NCBI GenBank assembly: GCA_964633205.1
Contig: CAZWFN010000036.1
Location: 1 to 46,757 of the forward strand
Length of the DNA stretch: 46,757 nucleotides
Reading direction: 5' to 3'
Origin: CAYVQE01 sp964633205
GTDB lineage: Bacteria > Myxococcota > B64-G9
The stretch's first letter is position 1; the number at the start of each line of letters is the position of its first letter. Both the position numbers and the translations under genes were made by a program. Under the pieces are notes generated by a model, which saw nothing but the letters and a program-made list of their open reading frames with translations, did not search any database and was not told the origin of the DNA. This document shows, in pieces, positions 25,342-32,106 of the stretch.

Positions 25342-26955
25342 TCAGTCGTGCAAGACCTGTTCGGGCAGGTGGAACTTGGACCAGGGCCGCGGCCGGTGCT
25401 CGGCCACCCGCTCGAGCAGGTAGCGGGACCGCTGGAACAGCTTGCGGGCGAAGGTCTGGTCGAGCTCGAAGCGGGTGCTGGTGGCGAAGGAGCGCGCCAG
25501 GCCCAACGCCAGGCGCACCTCGAGCAGATCGTCGCCCTGTTCGCGGCCGAAGCCGCGGACGAAGGCCAGAAAGCTCTGGATCACCTGCTGCAGCCGATCG
25601 CGCAAGGCGGTGCCGAACACCGGCAGCCGGAAGTTCGACACCAGAAAGACGCTCATCTCGGCGGCGTAGTCCTTGCGGCCGGAGCGATGCAGGTCGATGA
25701 AGTGGACCCGCTTCTGCTCGGGGTTGTAGATGATGTTGTCCAGGTTGAAGTCGCCGTGGCCGAACACGGCGAAGGGGGCGGCCAGCGCCTCGTCCAGATC
25801 GGCCAGCCGCTCGACCAGCTTGACCAGCGGCGGGATCGACACCGGACCGATGCGTTTGGCCCCGGAGTCGAACTCCGGGTGGATCTTGAACACGTCGTCG
25901 AGCCGCTCGCCGAGCTGGGCCATGAAGGCCGGTCGGACCGGCTTCGGCTCGAGGGTCCGGTTCCATAGCCGCTGCAGGGTGGCCTGGACGGCGCTGCAGG
26001 ACTCATCGAGCAGGCCCAGCTCGGGGTTGACGATCACGTCCTGGAAGGTCACCCCGTCGAGGTACTCGATCAGCAGCGTGGCCGTGTCGCCTTCCGCGTC
26101 CTCGCGGTAATCGACCACCCGCGGCGGCAGGCCGGGCGCCAGCTCTTCCCACTGCAGGATCCGATCGCGCTCCTGGCTGATCTTGGCACGGTCGCCCTGC
26201 TTGTAGATCACCTCGGTGTCGCCGTCGGGCAGCTGATCGCCGCCCGAAAGCTTGCCGATGCGGCAGCCGCTCTTGGTGCCCCAGATGCCTTCCAGGTCGA
26301 CATCGGCCAGCGCCGCCCCGTCATCGCTGAGCTCGGCCACCGCGTCGCGCAGCGATTGGTAGTCGCGGAACTTCAGCCGCTCGCCCATCTTGAAGAACAG
26401 GATGGCCTCGCCGATGTTGAGCAGGCAGTCGCCCATGCGCTCGAGGTAGTGGCTGATGAACAGCACGGTGACCAGGTCGGGCACCTGGCGGCCGCGCATC
26501 ATCTCGGCCAGCAGGCTCTTGAAGCGCGCCATGTACAGGTCGTCGAGATCCACCTCGGCCTGACAGATGCGCACCGCCCGGGCCGGGTCGGCCTCCAGAA
26601 AGGCGTCGACCACCAGCCGCAGCCCATCGAGCACCCGGGCCAGGAAGGGCTCGAAGCCGTAGCGCTCGGTCAGGCTCCAGTCGTCGAAGTGGCCGGTCTG
26701 ATCGACGATGCTGACGGCGTGGTCGGCGATGCGTTCCAGGTTGGCGGTGACGACGCTCATCGCCCGCAGGCGGTCGGCCACCGCCTTGCCCATCGTCGAA
26801 CGGCGCAGAAAATCGAAGCAGCCGTTGTCGATCACGCTCTTGAGGTGATCGATGTAGTCGTCGCGCTTGTCGATCTTGCGCGCCAGGTGGATCTCGCCGG
26901 TGCGCAGCAGGCGGCCGGTGCGCTCGACCTGCTGGATCACCTCGATGGCGATCAT
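25342..26955 (-). CDS. PhoU domain fused to APH-like kinase
   Basis: A protein of at least 537 residues. Residues 1-210 are two PhoU-type helical bundles (H-L-K-S-V-I-D-N, A-D-R-L-R-A-M-S-V-V, H-Y-L-E-R-M-G-D-C). Residues about 230-530 are an aminoglycoside-phosphotransferase-like kinase with the catalytic loop H-G-D-F-N-L-D-N (His400-Asn407) and F-I-D-L-H as the metal-binding aspartate. APH-fold kinases phosphorylate small molecules. The ATG at 26955 is the first standard start, but PhoU-like coding (T-I-E-A-I-E-N-N-F-R) continues nine codons upstream to an ATC at 26982 that has GGGAG 5 bases before it. The true start may therefore be this non-standard codon. The preceding amphi-Trp gene ends in the same frame. 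Confidence 0.85.
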   Translation of the reverse strand: MIAIEVIQQVERTGRLLRTGEIHLARKIDKRDDYIDHLKSVIDNGCFDFLRRSTMGKAVADRLRAMSVVTANLERIADHAVSIVDQTGHFDDWSLTERYGFEPFLARVLDGLRLVVDAFLEADPARAVRICQAEVDLDDLYMARFKSLLAEMMRGRQVPDLVTVLFISHYLERMGDCLLNIGEAILFFKMGERLKFRDYQSLRDAVAELSDDGAALADVDLEGIWGTKSGCRIGKLSGGDQLPDGDTEVIYKQGDRAKISQERDRILQWEELAPGLPPRVVDYREDAEGDTATLLIEYLDGVTFQDVIVNPELGLLDESCSAVQATLQRLWNRTLEPKPVRPAFMAQLGERLDDVFKIHPEFDSGAKRIGPVSIPPLVKLVERLADLDEALAAPFAVFGHGDFNLDNIIYNPEQKRVHFIDLHRSGRKDYAAEMSVFLVSNFRLPVFGTALRDRLQQVIQSFLAFVRGFGREQGDDLLEVRLALGLARSFATSTRFELDQTFARKLFQRSRYLLERVAEHRPRPWSKFHLPEQVLHD

Positions 26956-27003
26956 GCGGAAGTTGTTTTCGATGGCCTCGATGGTCGCTCCCGGGGCCGC
27001 GGC

Positions 27004-27300
27004 TCAGTCGTCGCGGCAATTCTGGGGGGAGATGCGCAGCGGTCGGGCGGCGGCCTCGCTGTCGTGGCGCTCCTTCCACTGGATCTTGATCGACACCCGC
27101 ACCTGGCCGTCCTTGCGGCGCGCCTTGACGCTGAAGTCGAGCAGCCCCTGGGGGGTCAGCTCCATGTCCTGCTCCCCGGCCGCCAGCATCAGCTTGCCCG
27201 ATTGGAAGCCGTCGCCCAGGGCCTCGAGGTAGGCCTCGATGGTCTCGCGATCCTGCATCGACTGGTGGAGGAACAAGTCCGGCTTGTCCTTCTTGGCCAT
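27004..27300 (-). CDS. Amphi-Trp domain protein 2 of the GAK operon
   Basis: A 98-residue protein with the amphi-Trp pattern (D-L-F-L-H-Q-S-M-Q-D-R-E-T-I-E-A-Y-L-E, then V-S-I-K-I-Q-W-K). It is a distant paralogue of the protein at the other end of the operon. I chose the ATG at 27300, preceded by GGGAG 9 bases upstream; another ATG lies at 27315. Its TGA is in the same frame as the following PhoU-APH gene. Confidence 0.83.
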   Translation of the reverse strand: MAKKDKPDLFLHQSMQDRETIEAYLEALGDGFQSGKLMLAAGEQDMELTPQGLLDFSVKARRKDGQVRVSIKIQWKERHDSEAAARPLRISPQNCRDD

Positions 27301-27342
27301 GCGCTCGTCTCCCATCCCCGCTTTTCGACCCGGGCGCGACGG

Positions 27343-28506
27343 TCAGCCGTCCAACCGGCGGCGGTACTCTTCGATCACGTGCAAGCGGCTGGTGCCGGCG
27401 GCGATCAGCCGTTTGCGGATGGCCAGATCGTCCCACGGGGGCTGGACCCCGATCTCGCGGGCCGCCTTGGCCGGATCCTGCCGCGCGGGCTCCTTGATCT
27501 TCTCGCCCAGGTGGGTGTCGTCGCCCATGAAGATCAACAGCTGGCGCTTGCGGCTGAACGAGCCGACGCGGTGGACCACGTCGATCAAAAAATCGGTGTA
27601 CTCGAAGGACTGTGGGTTCCAGACCTCGAAGCCGTCGACGTCGAGGTCGTCGAGCAGGATCGGCCAGAACTGCTCGGGATGGGGGATGACGATGCCGGCG
27701 CCGAGGGCGCGGGCCTCCTCGATCATCTCCCGGTCCTGGTAGAAGTACTCCAGCGAGAAGCTGCGCTTGACGATTTTCTTGACCGCCTTGAGGAAGAGCT
27801 GGGCGTGGTTGATCCAGCGGTCCTGGTACTGATCGCGCAGCCCGTCGAAGTACTCGCGGACCAGCTTGTTCTTGATCATCATCTTGGGCGTGACCGACTC
27901 GTAGCGCTCGATCAGCTCCTTGAGCCGGGCCACGTGGATGCGCACGAAGGCGACCAGCTTCTCGCCGGCGCCGGTCTGCTCGGCCGCCTCGGCCACCCGC
28001 TCGCCCAGGCTGTCGGCGAGCACCGAGTCGATGTACTCGAACAGCTGGCTGGCGCGGTAGCTGGCGGTGTGCTGGATCATGGCCTTGAGCACGTCGCCGC
28101 GATCTTCGAGCCGCGACTTGTGGAAGTGGAACAGCAGCTGCACCTTGCGGTGGAAGCCGGCGTTGTAGCAGTCGACCTCGACACCGGTGTGGTCGTCGTA
28201 GCTGGTCAGGATGTTGTGCTGGGTGGGGATGATCAGCTCGTGCCGGCGCTTGGGGAAGGTGGCGTCGATGCGCTTGCGGATCAGGTGCATGGGCACGTGC
28301 TCGGGGTGCCAGTGCACCGCCAGCACGGCCTCGTGCCTGGGGAAGACCCGGGCCGGGGTGATGACCTGGCGCACCTGTCCGTCGTCCAGCTCGGTCGAGA
28401 TGATGCGCTGGAAGATGCGCGCGTCGTCCTCGGTGGCCTCCCGCGGCAGTGCGTCGAGCTCGATGGCATCGGGCCCTTTCCTGGTCAGGGCTTCAGCTGT
28501 CGACAA
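27343..28506 (-). CDS. PHP-type metal phosphoesterase, first GAK operon gene
   Basis: A 387-residue protein. I do not know a close family, but the metal-site motifs of the PHP (polymerase and histidinol phosphatase) domain appear in order: V-H-W-H-P-E-H, S-Y-D-D-H, V-E-V-D, I-P-H-P-E, G-F-E-V-W-N and G-D-D-T-H. PHP domains hydrolyse phosphoesters with two or three metal ions. About 130 residues of charged helical sequence are inserted between the third and fourth motifs. The start is probably TTG 28506, with GGGAGG 7 bases upstream; the frame extends to an ATG at 28578 with a poorer ribosome site. It opens the operon, so it probably works with the kinases downstream. Confidence 0.75.
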   Translation of the reverse strand: MSTAEALTRKGPDAIELDALPREATEDDARIFQRIISTELDDGQVRQVITPARVFPRHEAVLAVHWHPEHVPMHLIRKRIDATFPKRRHELIIPTQHNILTSYDDHTGVEVDCYNAGFHRKVQLLFHFHKSRLEDRGDVLKAMIQHTASYRASQLFEYIDSVLADSLGERVAEAAEQTGAGEKLVAFVRIHVARLKELIERYESVTPKMMIKNKLVREYFDGLRDQYQDRWINHAQLFLKAVKKIVKRSFSLEYFYQDREMIEEARALGAGIVIPHPEQFWPILLDDLDVDGFEVWNPQSFEYTDFLIDVVHRVGSFSRKRQLLIFMGDDTHLGEKIKEPARQDPAKAAREIGVQPPWDDLAIRKRLIAAGTSRLHVIEEYRRRLDG

Positions 28507-28564
28507 GATGGCGCCTCCCGGGTCGAATCCGGCCGCACCGGAGCGGTTCGAAGTTCCCACATAC

Positions 28565-28592
28565 AAACTAATGTACATTCCGCCGGTGTCCA
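28565..28592 (-). promoter_or_regulatory. Weak promoter candidate for the GAK operon
   Basis: On the minus strand TGGACA (28592-28587) and TAGTTT (28570-28565) are separated by 16 bases. The spacer carries a perfect 10-bp palindrome, AATGTACATT (28570-28579). The -10 match is poor, so this rests mostly on position before the first gene. Confidence 0.3.
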
Positions 28593-28668
28593 GGGGATGA
28601 CAGCGCGGTGACGGATGGGTGACAGAAGTGAAAAAAGTGGGCGTCTTCTGCGCGGTTAGGGCTGTTGC

Positions 28669-29812
28669 TCAGCGCACCAGGCGGCCCATGGCCCGGTAGA
28701 TCAAGGCCACCAGCTCGCCCTGGCGGCTGGTGTCGGTCTTGAGCAGCAGGCTCTTGATCTGGGTGCGCACCGTGTTCTCGCTGACCTCGTTGCGCGCGCC
28801 GATCTCGGCCGGCGACAGGCCTTCGAGCAGTTGGATGGTCACCTTGGCCTCGGCCGGGGTCAGCGCATAGAGCCGATCCAGGTGCAGCGCCAGCGAGCTC
28901 GACCCGTCGTCCGGGTCGTTGATCAGCACCAGGGCCCGCTCCTCGTCGATGCGCCCGGCGCCGCCCCGCCCCACCAGGGGCCAGACGAACACTTTGTACG
29001 GCGGCCGGCCGGAGGCGCGCTCGATCTGCACCAGCTCGGGTGCCTCGAGCTGCTCGGCCAGCACGATGTGCAGCGCCCCGGCCACCGCCCGCCGCAGCGC
29101 CGCGGCCGAGCGCGGCGCCTGCGCCACCAGCTTGCCCGCGGCGGTCAGCGACAGGCCGTCGCCGGCCCCCAGCAGCGCGGCCGCCGGCCGATTGTGGTAG
29201 CTGGCCCGGCCGCGGCCGTCCAGGATCAGACAGGCCGCCCCCAGCGCCTCCAGCGCCTGCTCGGTCGAGACCTTCTCGTCCCGCAGCACGGCCAGCTGGT
29301 GCTCGAGCTGGATGCGGCCGGCCAGGTGCGGCGCCAGGGTGTTGATCAGGCGCTTCTGCGTTCGGCCGGGTGGCCCGTTGCGCTTGGGCCAGCGCAGACT
29401 CCAGATACTGACCTCGTCTCCGGTCAGTCCCACCAGGCTGCCGCAGATGTAGTAGATCCCCTGCGGCGCCAGGAACTCCTCCAGGTAGCGGCTGGCGCGC
29501 AGATCGCGGGCGGCCGCGGGCTCGGTGGAGTAGGCGACGCTGTTGGAGTCGGGGGGTGCAGCCTTCGAGTCGACCAGGGGGGTGCTTTTGACCGTAGCGT
29601 TGCTCGTAGCTGGCGAGCCACTCGGGGGCCACCCCCCAGGAGCGGATCACCCGGTTGCGCCCGCTGGGCGGGTGCAGGCTGATGATCTGCATGGAATGCA
29701 GGTCCAGCTCTTCCGCCAGGGCTTTGCTGATCCGCTGCCAGCGTTGCTCGCTGCCGGGCTCCTGATAGATCAGGTTGACCAGGTCGAGGATCTGGGTGTG
29801 GAATCTACCCAC
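28669..29812 (-). CDS. LuxR-type regulator with PAS-like domain, frameshifted
   Basis: A regulator of about 380 residues when read across a frameshift. The C-terminus is a LuxR-type helix-turn-helix (L-T-P-A-E-A-K-V, then L-S-P-A-E-I-G, and S-E-N-T-V-R-T-Q-I-K-S-L-L-L-K), which binds DNA. The middle has a PAS-like segment (A-C-L-I-L-D-G-R-G). The first 80 residues (from GTG 29812) run in another frame. The two frames meet at a run of six G at 29577-29582 (plus strand): removing one base restores continuous coding (Q-K-H-P-L-V-D-S-K-A-A). The break is either an assembly or sequencing slip, a phase-variable tract, or a recent inactivation. The GTG start is 3 bases after the methyltransferase stop, suggesting coupling. 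A degenerate paralogue lies at 30927-31444. Confidence 0.8.
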
Positions 29813-29815
29813 CGC

Positions 29816-30661
29816 TTAGCCGGTTCGCTGGAAGACCATGACCCCGTTCCAGAAGGTGGGATGCCGGTTGCCCGCGGTGCGCTGGTCGAACAGCACCTCG
29901 TAGTCGTACTGACTGTGCTCCATGAAGTCGAAGGTGGCCTGCCGGTTGTCGGCGGCGTTGGTGTCGTCGATCAGGATGACGCAGTGCTCGGTGAAGAAGG
30001 GCTCGGCCAGCTCCAGGCCGCGGTACTGGTCGCGGTAGCGGTGCTGGGCGTCGTAGATGTAGAAGCCGATCTTGTCCTGGTGCACCTTGCGCAGGTAGTC
30101 GACGTAGTCCATCTCGTGGAAGGCGTGTCGCGGGCTGCGGTAGCGCTCGAAGTTGCGGTAGAAGGCCCGCCGCGCCACCCGGTCGTTGAGGATGTAGGCC
30201 AGCTTGCTCAGGCCGCGGAAGGAGGGCTTGCCGTCGGAGTCGACCTTGAGGTTGGTGCTGAAGTTGTCCACTCCGATGCAGCGCTTGTCCGGATTGCCGA
30301 TCAGCCCGACCAGGAAGGTGAAGCCCTGCCAGACGCCGATGTTCAAAAAGGCCTCGTCCTCGCCGAGCAGCGAGACGGCCTTGTTGATGATGCAGGCGAT
30401 GGCGTAGGTCGAGGCCCGCGCGATGCGGCACAGCTTGCCCAGCTCGGCTCCGGTCTGGAAGTCGCAGTCGGGCACGACGGCGTTGTAGACGTCGAAGCAA
30501 AGCCCGTAGCGGGAGCAGGCCTGCAGCGCCGAGGCCGGCAACATGCCGTTGGGGAAGGGCATCTGCGGCTGCACCAGGCGGAAGTCCATGCCGTCGGCAT
30601 AGGCCTTGAGCGCTTCGCCGTTGGCTGCCGGGCTGCGTTTGATCTCGGGTACCACGTGCAT
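29816..30661 (-). CDS. Class I SAM-dependent methyltransferase
   Basis: A 281-residue protein of the Methyltransf_24 type. The SAM site is visible as L-N-I-G-V-W-Q-G followed by C-I-G-V-D-N-F-S, with Y-D-A-Q-H-R-Y and C-V-I-L-I-D-D at the later conserved strands. The substrate is unknown; relatives modify sugars or natural products. The start ATG at 30661 has GGGAGG 9 bases upstream. The frameshifted LuxR-type regulator gene follows directly, and a perfect inverted repeat about 135 bases upstream may control transcription. Confidence 0.82.
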   Translation of the reverse strand: MHVVPEIKRSPAANGEALKAYADGMDFRLVQPQMPFPNGMLPASALQACSRYGLCFDVYNAVVPDCDFQTGAELGKLCRIARASTYAIACIINKAVSLLGEDEAFLNIGVWQGFTFLVGLIGNPDKRCIGVDNFSTNLKVDSDGKPSFRGLSKLAYILNDRVARRAFYRNFERYRSPRHAFHEMDYVDYLRKVHQDKIGFYIYDAQHRYRDQYRGLELAEPFFTEHCVILIDDTNAADNRQATFDFMEHSQYDYEVLFDQRTAGNRHPTFWNGVMVFQRTG

Positions 30662-30793
30662 CGATAGATTCCTCCCTGGCCGTGACGCCGGCGGTGGCGC
30701 GCCACTGGCGATGAGCACAGACCGCTTGTCGGTGTCGCCGTATTGGGGATCGAAACCGGGGTGGGTTTAATCGCCAATTCAGGGGATGCGATT

Positions 30794-30817
30794 TTCATCA
30801 CCAATTTGGGTGATGAA
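30794..30817. promoter_or_regulatory. Perfect 9-bp inverted repeat, operator candidate
   Basis: TTCATCACC (30794-30802) and GGTGATGAA (30809-30817) flank AATTTG in an unusually AT-rich stretch between the divergent methyltransferase gene and regulator pseudogene. The size and spacing fit a dimeric regulator's binding site, possibly that of the LuxR-type protein encoded nearby. Confidence 0.4.
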
Positions 30818-30926
30818 GCTGGGGTTCATCTGCGCGACAAACGTGGTTGCAGCAACGTTTCGATGGCGCGTGCGGGTGGTGATCGGTCACCTTTGCGGTT
30901 GCGGCCGCGAGCCGATGGAGGGCAGC

Positions 30927-31444
30927 ATGGCGGTGTCTGCTTCGACGGCCGCCGACCTGGTCGGGCGCGTCTACCAGCGACCCGGACGGGACGAACAGTG
31001 GCAGTGCTTCTCGTCCGCCGCGGCTGAAGCGCTGCAAATGAACACCACAGCGCTGCTACCGCCGCAACCAAAGCCAAGAGCAGTACCATTCCACCAGAGC
31101 TTTCTACGCTATCGAAGCAGTTTCTGCGAAGGAATGGTATACAGCTGCTCGGCTATGATTTCTCAACGGTCGCCGGTCGAACGATTCAAACCTGGGGCAT
31201 CGAGCCCTACTGGATCGAGCAGCACGACCGCTACAACTACGGACGCATCACACCGGCACTATCGAAGCAGGGCGTCCTGCCTGACAAACCTTGCGAACTG
31301 AACTACACCCATGTGCAGGGTATCGCCGAGACCGAGCAGGAGAACCGTTCGCAGATCCGCCAGCTGCTGGACAAGACCGGCTGCCGCCGCCAGACCCAGC
31401 TGATCGCCACCCTCTACCGCAGCCTGGGCCGCCTGGTGCGCTGA
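30927..31444 (+). pseudogene. LuxR-type regulator remnant interrupted by a 98-bp repeat
   Basis: Remains of a paralogue of the regulator at 28669-29812. From ATG 30927 (GGAGG 5 bases upstream) the first 39 codons match that protein's N-terminus (D-L-V-G-R-V-Y-Q-R-P-G-R-D-E-Q-W-Q beside D-L-V-N-L-I-Y-Q-E-P-G-S-E-Q-R-W-Q). A 98-bp repeat then interrupts at 31046. Coding resumes in another frame at 31142 with Q-T-W-G-I-E-P-Y-W-I-E-Q-H-D-R-Y, matching R-S-W-G-V-A-P-E-W-L. It then jumps to the last 37 residues of the family (R-S-Q-I-R-Q-L-L-D-K-T and L-Y-R-S-L-G-R-L-V-R), so the PAS-like domain and most of the DNA-binding helix are deleted. The stop is at 31442-31444. Confidence 0.85.
31046..31143 (+). 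mobile_element. 98-bp MITE-like repeat, copy 1
   Basis: This 98-bp block (from CACAGCGCTG to GGTATACA) is identical at 96 of 98 positions to 38818-38915. Inside it are a 9-bp inverted repeat, TACCATTCC (31084-31092) and GGAATGGTA (31131-31139), and a small GCAG-TTT-CTGC hairpin. It encodes no protein and interrupts the regulator remnant, so it behaves like a mobile element. No target duplication is obvious. On the minus strand it contains an ATG followed by a signal-peptide-like M-V-L-L-L-A-L-V-A-A-V-A-A-L frame, which may be chance. Confidence 0.75.
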
Positions 31445-31481
31445 GCCTCGGGGAAAATTCGACCGCAGCTCCAGATCGGGC

Positions 31482-31524
31482 TTGACAGGCCAGGCGCACC
31501 AAGGTACATTCCTGACCCGGAATG
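31482..31524 (+). promoter_or_regulatory. Rrf2 gene promoter with overlapping operator
   Basis: A perfect TTGACA -35 (31482-31487) and a TACATT -10 (31505-31510) are separated by the ideal 17 bases. The -10 box overlaps an inverted repeat, CATTCC-N6-GGAATG (31507-31524), which extends to eight bases per arm with one mismatch. A protein bound there would block RNA polymerase, so autorepression by the Rrf2 protein encoded directly downstream is likely. Confidence 0.75.
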
Positions 31525-31545
31525 CAGGAAACGAGGAGTGGCTCC

Positions 31546-31956
31546 ATGCACACCGCGCTCAGGATTTCGGAAGCCGCCGGCCTGGCCATCCACGCGCTGA
31601 CCATCATCGCCCGCGAAGGCGAGCAGCGGCCGGTCAACCTGGCCCGGCTGGCCGATGTCCTGTCGGCCTCGGAGTCCCACCTGGGCAAGGTCATGCACCG
31701 GCTGGCGGTGTCCGGGGCGGTGCGCTCGAAGCGCGGCCCCGGCGGCGGCTTCACCCTGGGCCCCAAGGCCGACGGGCTGACCCTGCTGGACGTCTACGAG
31801 CTGTTCGACGGTCCGTTGGGTGAGGAGGACTGCCTGTTGGGCTTCGCCCGCTGCCCCTTCGGCGGCTGTGTGCTGGGTGATGCGGTGGCGGTGGCCAACG
31901 ACAGCCTGCGTTCGATTCTCGGCCAACGCACCATCAGCGCGCTCGCCAAGCGCTGA
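31546..31956 (+). CDS. Rrf2-family Fe-S transcription regulator
   Basis: A 136-residue winged-helix repressor of the Rrf2 family (IscR, NsrR, RirA). The helix-turn-helix lies at about residues 28-60 (L-A-R-L-A-D-V-L-S-A-S-E-S-H-L-G-K-V), followed by the wing K-R-G-P-G-G-G-F. Three cysteines, Cys96, Cys103 and Cys108 (C-x6-C-x4-C), could hold an Fe-S cluster that senses nitric oxide, oxygen or iron. The ATG has GAGGAG 8 bases upstream. hcp follows 150 bases later on the same strand, and NsrR-type proteins often control hcp, so a role in nitrosative stress is inferred. An operator overlaps its own promoter. Confidence 0.88.
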   Translation: MHTALRISEAAGLAIHALTIIAREGEQRPVNLARLADVLSASESHLGKVMHRLAVSGAVRSKRGPGGGFTLGPKADGLTLLDVYELFDGPLGEEDCLLGFARCPFGGCVLGDAVAVANDSLRSILGQRTISALAKR

Positions 31957-31993
31957 GATGATCGACCAGCCGCGTTCCGCGCGGGAGGTGTGC

Positions 31994-32054
31994 TTGGCAG
32001 CAAAAACATGCAAAAACGTACAGCAATACGGCAAAGAGGGGCCCCAATCGGGGC
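31994..32054 (+). promoter_or_regulatory. hcp leader region with hairpin
   Basis: Between the Rrf2 and hcp genes an AT-richer stretch begins with a TTGGCA box (31994-31999) and has A-runs and TACAGC/CAATAC-like boxes at 32019-32028. A separate hcp promoter is possible but weak. A GCCCC-AATC-GGGGC hairpin (32041-32054) would form in the mRNA leader about 50 bases before the start. No copy of the CATTCC-N6-GGAATG operator is seen here. Confidence 0.35.
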
Positions 32055-32106
32055 TTCTCCTGACGACGATAGCTGCGCTCGAGGGAGCGCCCGGAAGGAG
32101 GAGGCC

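Noticed and set aside
26356..28611. 751-codon plus-strand reading frame over the GAK operon
   Set aside because: It is antisense to three well-supported genes and has no start signal or family pattern.
31046..31143. Integron attC site
   Set aside because: The length and hairpin are suggestive, but the core sites (RYYYAAC and GTTRRRY pairs) are not seen and there is no integrase or cassette.
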